Below, piece after piece: positions 41,211-50,831 of a stretch of 50,831 nucleotides of DNA. The stretch comes from JAABRT01 sp038259155 (GTDB lineage Bacteria; Gemmatimonadota; Gemmatimonadetes; Gemmatimonadales; Gemmatimonadaceae). Below the pieces are notes generated by a model. The model made no database searches. It was given only the letters and a program-made list of their open reading frames with translations, and was not told the DNA's origin. The position numbers and the translations under genes were made by a program. The stretch is taken from assembly GCA_038259155.1 (NCBI GenBank), contig JBBSPE010000014.1:1-50831 (forward strand), written 5' to 3'. The first letter of the stretch is position 1, and each line of letters starts with the position of its first letter.

Positions 41211-42839
41211 ATGCGCACTCGCGCAATCGTCGCGTCCTTGCTGTTCGGATCCGCGCTCGGAGCGGGCGGTTGGTGGATTGGTCAGGAGCGGGTCGCCCCG
41301 CCCGAGCTGGAGGCTGTCCGGACCCCGGAAGAAGGTGCCCGGCTGTTTGAGCAGGTGTACGGGTTCATTGCCACGCAGTACGTGGACTCCGTGCCGCTCG
41401 ACTCGCTCTACCGCAAGGCCGTGGCGGGACTGGTGGAGGAGCTGCACGACCCGTATTCAACGTTTCTCCCCGAGAACCGCATGCGCCGCCTGCAGGCGCA
41501 GATCGCCGGCAACTACGGCGGCGTCGGCCTGCAGGTGGACACCCGCGACGGGTGGCTCACGGTGGTCGAGCCGTATCCGGGCGCGCCCGCCGACCGCGCC
41601 GGTGTGCAGGTGGGCGACCGTATCGTCGAGATCGAGGGCGAGAGCACGCGCAAGCTCACGAACGACGAGATCGGTCGCATGATGCGCGGCGAACCGGGGT
41701 CCACCGTCACCTTCACGGTTGAGCGGTACGGCGTGCACCGCTTCACGGTGAGCGTCGAGCGCGAGTCCGTCACCCGCCGCGCCGTACCGCGGGTCGTGAT
41801 GCTCCGGCCGGGCGTGGGCTACGTGGACATCAACGTATTCGGCGCCAACACAGCCGCCGAACTGCGCCAGGCGCTCGACTCACTCAACCAGCTTGGCGCG
41901 CACAGCGTGCTGCTCGACCTGCGCGGCAATCCGGGCGGACTGCTCGAACAGGGAGTCGCGGTCTCGGAGCTCTTTCTCGATCCGAACAAACGCATCGTGG
42001 AGCTGCGGGGACGGCCCGGCGCGGAGCCCGAAGCCGTGCTCGCGCGTGAACCGCAGTGGTGGCCCAAGCTGGCGGTTGCCGTGCTCGTGGACGGCAACAG
42101 CGCCAGTGCCTCGGAAATCGTGGCCGGCGCGCTCCAGGATCATGACCGAGCCATCGTGGTTGGGCGTACCTCGTACGGCAAGGGCAGCGCACAAACCGTC
42201 TTTCCCATGAACACCGGCGGCGCGCTCCGCATCACCACAGCGCGCTGGTTCACGCCGCTGGGTCGCAGTATCTCGCAGCTTGTCGACACGGCGTATCGTG
42301 ATGGACTGGCGGGACCCACCGCGATGGACACCACGCGGCCCCGCTACGTGACGGCGATGGGCCGCACGGTGTTTGGCGGGGGCGGCATCGTGCCAGACGT
42401 GATGGCCGGTGAGACTGACCTTCCCCTCTCGGTGCAGCGCTTCGTCCGCTCACTCGGCCCGCGCACGGTGGACTATCGCGACGCGGTGGCGCGCACGGCC
42501 ATTCAACTTCGGGAGAAAAGCACGTTCACCACAGACAGCCAGCCGGTCACTCGCGAGATGGTGAACGCGGTGTGGGCAGAGCTCGAGCGCCGCAAGCTGT
42601 CGCTCGACCGCGCCACGTTCGACTCGGCGGCACCGTGGATCGGCCGCGCGCTCGGCTACGAACTCACCCGCGTGACATTCGGCTCGGATGCCGAGTTCAT
42701 GCGTCGTGCCCAGGACGATGCCACGATTGTCCGTGCGCTGCGCCTGCTTGACGGCGTCAACTCGCCACGCGAACCGTTCGCGCGTGCGAAGGAATCTGGC
42801 GCGGTGATCCCCATGCGCGTACCCAGCCTGGAAGACTGA
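41211..42839 (+). CDS. C-terminal processing protease (S41 family)
   Basis: Envelope serine protease of 542 residues (CtpA type). It has an N-terminal signal/anchor helix (about 5-24), a short helical domain with YSTFLPENRM, a PDZ domain (about 90-175; YGGVGLQVD and GAPADRAGVQVGDRI) and the catalytic domain with nucleophile S299 in NSASASEI and general base K324 in SYGKGSAQ, exactly 25 residues apart as in CtpB. The last 110 residues form an extra helical region. The frame continues upstream through tmk but not with family sequence. A hairpin follows its stop. Confidence 0.93.
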   Translation: MRTRAIVASLLFGSALGAGGWWIGQERVAPPELEAVRTPEEGARLFEQVYGFIATQYVDSVPLDSLYRKAVAGLVEELHDPYSTFLPENRMRRLQAQIAGNYGGVGLQVDTRDGWLTVVEPYPGAPADRAGVQVGDRIVEIEGESTRKLTNDEIGRMMRGEPGSTVTFTVERYGVHRFTVSVERESVTRRAVPRVVMLRPGVGYVDINVFGANTAAELRQALDSLNQLGAHSVLLDLRGNPGGLLEQGVAVSELFLDPNKRIVELRGRPGAEPEAVLAREPQWWPKLAVAVLVDGNSASASEIVAGALQDHDRAIVVGRTSYGKGSAQTVFPMNTGGALRITTARWFTPLGRSISQLVDTAYRDGLAGPTAMDTTRPRYVTAMGRTVFGGGGIVPDVMAGETDLPLSVQRFVRSLGPRTVDYRDAVARTAIQLREKSTFTTDSQPVTREMVNAVWAELERRKLSLDRATFDSAAPWIGRALGYELTRVTFGSDAEFMRRAQDDATIVRALRLLDGVNSPREPFARAKESGAVIPMRVPSLED

Positions 42840-42851
42840 GGGACTGGTCTC

Positions 42852-42873
42852 GCCCGCCGCACTGACGGCGGGC
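42852..42873. terminator. Hairpin between convergent ctpA-like and lolA genes
   Basis: Perfect 8-base all-GC stem GCCCGCCG/CGGCGGGC with a 6-base loop, 12 bases after the protease stop and 6 bases before the lolA stop on the other strand. It probably serves both directions. There is no T-run. Confidence 0.6.
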
Positions 42874-42879
42874 AGGCGG

Positions 42880-43587
42880 TCAGGGCTGCTGCACCACCTT
42901 CACACCCTTGGGAAGCTTGAACGCAAACGACGTGGCGTCCACGTTCGCATTCTTCTCCCACGTGAGCAGGCGTATGGTGCGTGACACACCGCTGCCGTCC
43001 GTGATGGCGACTTCGCGCACGCTCGCGTCCACATCATCTACCCACAGTGTCGCGCGCGGGAACGGCACCTCGGCGCCCGGCCGCGCTACCATCTGCACGC
43101 CGTGTGCCGGACGACCCGACACAACCCGCGCGCCAGCTGCAGTCAGGTTGTAGCCCTCGCGCGGCGCGTCGAGCACCGTGGCCGCGAGATCGACGCCGCC
43201 CGTTCCCTCGTCGCCCGCCGGCAGTCGGAGCACCTGGCCCGGCGCGCTGCTCGGGATGTACACCCACAACCACTGACCGTCGGACACGATGCGATCGCCT
43301 GCCGGATCGGTGAAGGTGACCGCCAAACGGCCTGGCTTGCGCTGCACGAGCGTGCCGCGCGACGTCAGCGTCCGGCCCAGGAGCGGGTTCTTGATTTCCT
43401 GTTCGAACTCCGCACGCGCCGTGCGCACCGTGGCGTACTCTGCGCGAGCGCGACGCAACACGCTGGCGGGGTCGCCAGGCGCACCAGCCGTGCCCTGGGC
43501 CGAGGTCGTGCGCGCGGGAAGCGCCAGTGTCGCAGCGCTGCACGCTGCCACCAGCAGGAGGGCCACCGTGCGTCGTTGCGGGATCAT
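42880..43587 (-). CDS. lolA: Outer-membrane lipoprotein carrier protein
   Basis: Periplasmic chaperone that ferries lipoproteins to the outer membrane, evidence that the cell is diderm. After a signal peptide ending near TTSAQ, the LolA domain shows YATVRTARAEFEQEI, RGTLVQRKPGRLAVTFT and DGQWLWVYIP, and a later FAFKLPKGVKVV. ATG 43587 has AGGAG 7 bases before it. The earlier in-frame ATG 43602 overlaps the DAHP synthase stop (ATGA), so both starts are possible. It is the last gene of the smc run. Confidence 0.9.
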   Translation of the reverse strand: MIPQRRTVALLLVAACSAATLALPARTTSAQGTAGAPGDPASVLRRARAEYATVRTARAEFEQEIKNPLLGRTLTSRGTLVQRKPGRLAVTFTDPAGDRIVSDGQWLWVYIPSSAPGQVLRLPAGDEGTGGVDLAATVLDAPREGYNLTAAGARVVSGRPAHGVQMVARPGAEVPFPRATLWVDDVDASVREVAITDGSGVSRTIRLLTWEKNANVDATSFAFKLPKGVKVVQQP

Positions 43588-43598
43588 CAGGCGTCTCC

Positions 43599-44651
43599 TC
43601 ATGAGACGTTGACCGGCGCCGTTCCCGGCGTCGGCGCGAGCGAGCGGCCAATGGCCGCGGCGATGGGATGCAGCTGCTGCACCAGCTGCGCGAACTGCTC
43701 GGGATAGAGCGATTGCGCACCGTCTGACAGCGCCTTGTCAGGCTGCGGATGCACTTCCACAATCACGCCGTCGGCGCCGGCGGCGACGGCTGCGCGCGCC
43801 ATGGGCGTGACTTTGTCGCGCAGCCCCGTGCCGTGGCTCGGGTCGGCCACGATGGGCAGGTGCGAAAGTTTCTGCACCACGGGAATCGCGGTGAGGTCGA
43901 ACAGATTCCGCGTGGCGGAGTCGAATGTGCGGACGCCGCGCTCGCACAGGATCACGTTGGGATTGCCTTCCGCGAGAATGTACTCCGCGCTCAGCAGCAG
44001 ATCGTTGATGGTGGCCGCCATGCCACGCTTGAGCATCACGGGCTTTCCAATCCGGCCCACATGCCGCAGCAGTGAGTAGTTCTGCATGTTGCGCGCGCCG
44101 ATCTGGATGCAATCGGCGTACTCGGCCACGAGATCGGCGCCGTTTTCATCCATGGCCTCGGTGACCACCGCGAGTCCGGTTTCCCGACGCGCGAGGGCCA
44201 GCAGCTCGAGTCCGGCCTTGCCCATGCCCTGAAACGCGTATGGCGACGAGCGCGGCTTGAACGCGCCACCACGCAGCGCGGTCGCGCCAGCGGCACGCAC
44301 GGCACGCGCTGCGGTGAGGATCTGCTCTTCGCTCTCCACCGAGCAGGGACCGGCCACGAGGACGATCTCCGGGCCGCCAAAGCGAACGCCCGGTGCAATT
44401 TCCACGATCGTGTTCTCCGGCTTCCACTCGCGCGACACCTGTCGGTACGGCTTCTGCACGATGAGCACGCTGGCCACACCGTCGAGCGCCTCGATGTACG
44501 ACCAGTCGGCCTTGCTGTCATCGCCGAGCAGGCCGATGGCCATGCGCACGGATCCGGGTATCGGCAGGGGCTTGAAGCCCTGTCGCGTAATTTCCTCGCA
44601 GACGCGGTCAATTTGCGCCGTCGATGCATTGGGCTGCATCACCACCAGCAT
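43599..44651 (-). CDS. aroF: 3-deoxy-7-phosphoheptulonate synthase (DAHP synthase)
   Basis: First enzyme of the shikimate pathway, joining PEP and erythrose 4-phosphate. The 350-residue protein is the type I-beta form: an N-terminal ferredoxin-like regulatory domain (1-70), then the barrel with AGPCSVES, GGAFKPRSSPYAFQG, IGARNMQN, KRGM and ADPSHGTG. In relatives the N-terminal domain gives feedback control. It starts 9 bases after the MBL gene and its stop overlaps an in-frame lolA ATG. Confidence 0.95.
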   Translation of the reverse strand: MLVVMQPNASTAQIDRVCEEITRQGFKPLPIPGSVRMAIGLLGDDSKADWSYIEALDGVASVLIVQKPYRQVSREWKPENTIVEIAPGVRFGGPEIVLVAGPCSVESEEQILTAARAVRAAGATALRGGAFKPRSSPYAFQGMGKAGLELLALARRETGLAVVTEAMDENGADLVAEYADCIQIGARNMQNYSLLRHVGRIGKPVMLKRGMAATINDLLLSAEYILAEGNPNVILCERGVRTFDSATRNLFDLTAIPVVQKLSHLPIVADPSHGTGLRDKVTPMARAAVAAGADGVIVEVHPQPDKALSDGAQSLYPEQFAQLVQQLHPIAAAIGRSLAPTPGTAPVNVS

Positions 44652-44660
44652 GCGAACACC

Positions 44661-45419
44661 TCAGAGATCAATGAACCAACCGTCGGTGGCGAGTACCACC
44701 GATCCGTCAAAGTGCTCCGCCACCAGCGCACGAATGTCCACGTGCTCGACGGGCGGATAGAAATGTGTCAGTGCCAGCAGACCCGGCTGCGCCACACCGG
44801 CCAGCGCCCCCGCCTGCGACGGCGTGAGATGCGATGCCACGGCGAGCGCGTCCGGCAGCGAACACTCCGTCAGCAACACGTCGCAATGTGCGGCCCACTC
44901 ACCCAGCGCCTGATCCACACCGGTATCCCCGGTGTACACGAGGCGCTTGCTGCCGGTTTCCAGGGAATATGCCACGCTTTCCGGCGTGTGCTGCACCGGG
45001 AACACCGTCAGTACGAGCTCGGCCGAAAGCACCAACCGCGCGTCCGGCTCGAGCTCCATCACCTCCAGGGGATACCCCGGTGCGTGCAGCCAGGTGCCGT
45101 ATACGAGCGCCAGCCGGTCAATCAGGTCACGCGTGCCGACGGGACCGATCACCTGCAGCGGCGCGGTCCGTGCGGGCGCCTGCCCGTACAGGAAGGCGTA
45201 GCAGAGCATCGCAAAGTCTGCGATGTGGTCGGCATGAAAGTGCGTGAAGGCCACGTGCGTGATGTCGGTCCACCGCAGGCCCAAGGCCGCCAGCCGATGC
45301 ACCACGCCGCTGCCGCAATCCAGCAGGAGGCTCACGTCGTCGTGCTGCACCAGATGGCCGGCGCACACCCGTGTCGGGTGCGGCGCCACCGTGCCAGTCC
45401 CTACGGTGGTCAGACGCAC
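44661..45419 (-). CDS. RNase Z-like MBL-fold hydrolase
   Basis: Metallo-beta-lactamase-fold protein of 252 residues starting at GTG 45419. It has the zinc motif THFHADH, a second site at PVQHTPES and the GDTG aspartate, and TECSLPD, resembling RNase Z/ElaC and arylsulfatase-like MBL enzymes. It lacks the long exosite arm of true RNase Z, so a tRNA-processing role is not assured. It begins 3 bases after the stop of the extracellular protein gene. Confidence 0.88.
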   Translation of the reverse strand: MRLTTVGTGTVAPHPTRVCAGHLVQHDDVSLLLDCGSGVVHRLAALGLRWTDITHVAFTHFHADHIADFAMLCYAFLYGQAPARTAPLQVIGPVGTRDLIDRLALVYGTWLHAPGYPLEVMELEPDARLVLSAELVLTVFPVQHTPESVAYSLETGSKRLVYTGDTGVDQALGEWAAHCDVLLTECSLPDALAVASHLTPSQAGALAGVAQPGLLALTHFYPPVEHVDIRALVAEHFDGSVVLATDGWFIDL

Positions 45420-45422
45420 GCG

Positions 45423-46495
45423 CTACCGCCCCTTGAACAAAATGCGACGGATGGTCGGCGGCGCGTCGCCCGCGCGAAATCGCGCCAGATAGACCCCTGG
45501 CGGCACCGGCCTGCCGTCACGCGCGGTGCCGTCCCAGACGAATCGGTTGTCGCAGTTGCTGCCGGTGCCGGGCGCCCCGCGGCCATAGCGACCGGCCGGA
45601 AACAGCGACTGGCCGTCGTCACCCGGAATCACGTCGCGCACGGAATTGCCGCGCAGGTCGAGAATCTCGAGCGTGATCTGCGCGCCCGGTTCCCCGACGT
45701 CAAACCAGAAGCAGGTGGAGAAACTGGCGGCGGTGGGGAAGGGATTGGGAAAGTTCTGGAACAACAGCGTGGCGGTGGGCTTCGCGGGGTCCACGATCAC
45801 CAGCGAGCCCGGGCTCTCGACGCGCACGGATCGCGGATCGGCGGCCAATCGGGCCGTCACGTTCCAGCCATACGAGGTGCTGGCCTGCAGCGGTGAGGGC
45901 AGTCGGAAGATGGTGTCCGTGAGATTGGCCACGGCGAAGACCGTCTGGTTGCTGGCGCTGGTCGCAATCTCGAGGTCGTAGCGCCATGGACCAGGTCCGG
46001 TGTCCACGCGCGGCGATCGCCACTTGAACTCGGGTTGCCGCGTGCTGTCGATGTTGCCCGTGGGCGACGCGGGGTCCACCAGCGTCACCCAGGTGGGAAC
46101 CACCCGAGGCCCGGTGATGTCGGAGATCGCCGCGCGCCCGCCCGCTTCCACCAGCGCGCGCCAGTACACAGTGGCACCGCTGGTGAGCGCGCGATTGATG
46201 CGGAGCGTGAACGAACTGTCCTGCGCCAGGAACGTGGTGTCGAGCAGATACGGAGGCAGCACGCTGAAGTTTTCGCTCACCTGCATGGTGATGCGCAGCG
46301 GTCGCGCCTCACCAAAGCCGAACGAGCGAATGATGAAGCGTGGTGACACGGTGCTCAGGACGATGCCCTCGCTGGTTTCCACCGAAACGCGCGCCTCTTG
46401 GGCTCCCAACGAGCGGGCGCCCCCACTTGCAGCCGCGCCAAGCGACGCGACCGCACACAGCAGGATGGCCGCGCCGGCACGCCACCGACGCAAGA

Positions 46496-46499
<4 letters not shown>
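45423..46499 (-). CDS. Secreted protein with sorting-domain-like C-terminus
   Basis: A 358-residue predicted extracellular or surface protein starting at GTG 46499, overlapping the smc stop (GTGA). It has a signal peptide of about 33 residues ending at SLGAQ, then about 220 residues of beta-sandwich, fibronectin-like sequence. The C-terminal 85 residues resemble a FlgD-Ig or type-IX-secretion-type sorting domain: LFQNFPNPF, ITLEILDLRGNSVRD, WDGTARDGRPVPPGVYLARF and a final RRILFKGR. No secretion machinery for it is in the window. Function unknown. Confidence 0.75.
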
Positions 46500-50076
<3,577 letters not shown>

Positions 50077-50077
<1 letters not shown>

Positions 50078-50831
50078 TAGAAAGTTCTCCCCGTTCTGTA
50101 TACCAGCATCGGTGGAATGCCCACCCCGTGCAGTGAATCCGCCAGCATCGTGGCCTGGATCGGCGTCTGGAACGCGCCGGTGTACAGCGTGACATCACCG
50201 CTCGTCTGACGCAATGCGTACGCGCGGATCCCGCGCCTGCCCCAGCGTTCGATCGCGTCGCTCGTCATCTCCACCGCGAGTCCCTCTTCCAACCGGAACG
50301 CGTACGGCACCCGGATGATGCTGCCGGATGTGACGCCGATCTGCTCGGCTTCGCGCAGACGCGTGAGCAGCGCGACGGCCTGCGTGCTGTCGGTGCCGGC
50401 GCCAACCGTTACCCGAAACCAGCGCGCGCCGTTGGCGCCCAACGGCACGGGTGACACGGCCACCGCTGCGAGGGCATCGACACGCGCCGGTGGTCGGGCC
50501 TCTTCGACCGTGTTTGCTGACACGAAGTACACCGCAAAGGCCGCCGCATTGCTCGAGTCGGCAGCATTGAGCACCACAAGATCGCCCGTGCGCGGCGGAC
50601 GCGGCGCGGGCGCACTATCTGTCGCCGCGGAATCGGTCACTGGTGGCCCGATGACCGCCTCTACCGCAATTGTGCCTGCCGCTTCGTTCACCGCCTGTGC
50701 CTCACCGGCTGAGCCGTCGCTGAGCGACATTGCGCTGCTGTCCGCGGCCACCTGCGACTCGGCGTCGACGGCACCGATCGAGTCGGGAAAGAAACGCGCC
50801 TGAACGGTGGGCCATGCTGCCAGACCGAGCA
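50077..50831 (-). CDS. SPOR-like envelope protein, 5' end cut by the window
   Basis: The frame is open to the right edge, so the start lies outside. The first visible residues (LGLAAWPTVQARFF) look like the end of a signal peptide or a periplasmic start. A long Ala/Asp/Pro-rich linker follows, and the C-terminal 75 residues end in YTGAFQTPIQATMLADSL and PMLVYRTGRTF, which resembles a SPOR peptidoglycan-binding domain, with a second similar half before it. GTG 50751 is an internal codon, not the start. It is directly upstream of smc and overlaps it by one base. Family assignment is tentative. Confidence 0.7.

Overview
The window reads as ordinary chromosome of a GC-rich, Gram-negative-type (diderm) bacterium, most likely of the Gemmatimonadota (Gemmatimonas-like). 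This is inferred from the very high GC content with G/C-ending codons, the LolA lipoprotein carrier, lipoproteins and beta-barrel-like proteins with signal peptides, menaquinone-type UbiE/MenG, an NtrY/NtrX-like pair, a sigma factor without region 1.1, and an extracellular protein with a sorting-domain-like C-terminus. About 45 genes fill over 90% of the sequence. I see no rRNA, tRNA, CRISPR array, insertion sequence, phage gene or integrase.

Layout. 1-4.5 kb: the 3' part of an NtrY-like histidine kinase, then a cytoplasmic Ser/Thr kinase whose N-terminal half is a degenerate kinase. 4.5-7.1 kb (minus): an aldehyde dehydrogenase and a PAS-GGDEF diguanylate cyclase. 7.1-7.5 kb: a gene-free stretch with an AT-rich cluster of palindromes. 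7.5-12.4 kb: VKOR-like quinone-linked disulfide enzyme, UbiE/MenG, FKBP lipoprotein, phosphopantetheinyl transferase, a small envelope protein and a ThrE-type exporter. 12.5-20.2 kb: CsoR, ComM, two proteins of unknown function, an NtrX-like sigma-54 activator, a small membrane protein and a second aldehyde dehydrogenase.

20.3-33.5 kb (plus) is one nearly gap-free run of 11 genes: lepB, a primary-type sigma factor with a TTG start, yajQ, rimO, hemL, a SpoIID/LytB lipoprotein, a Gfo/Idh/MocA-like protein with its catalytic residues replaced, a DUF4105 membrane protein, hyuA, a uracil-DNA-glycosylase-like gene and hyuB. Many of these starts overlap the preceding stop (ATGA/GTGA).

33.5-38 kb: a small membrane protein, a Ca/Na antiporter, Dps, a YigZ/IMPACT protein, then (minus) a Crp-family regulator followed by an MBL-fold hydrolase. 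A near-consensus CRP-type site lies between crp and prfA. 38-42.8 kb (plus): prfA-prmC-ylbF-tmk-ctpA. 42.9-50.8 kb (minus): a tightly packed run read as SPOR-like protein (cut by the window edge), smc, an extracellular protein, an RNase Z-like MBL protein, DAHP synthase and lolA.

No complete, obviously new defence or mobile system is visible. The best candidates for undescribed biology are the hyuA/UDG/hyuB arrangement, the pseudokinase-kinase fusion beside the histidine kinase, the probably non-catalytic Gfo/Idh/MocA protein among envelope genes, the Crp/MBL pair with its candidate operator upstream of prfA, and the palindrome cluster at 7246-7280.
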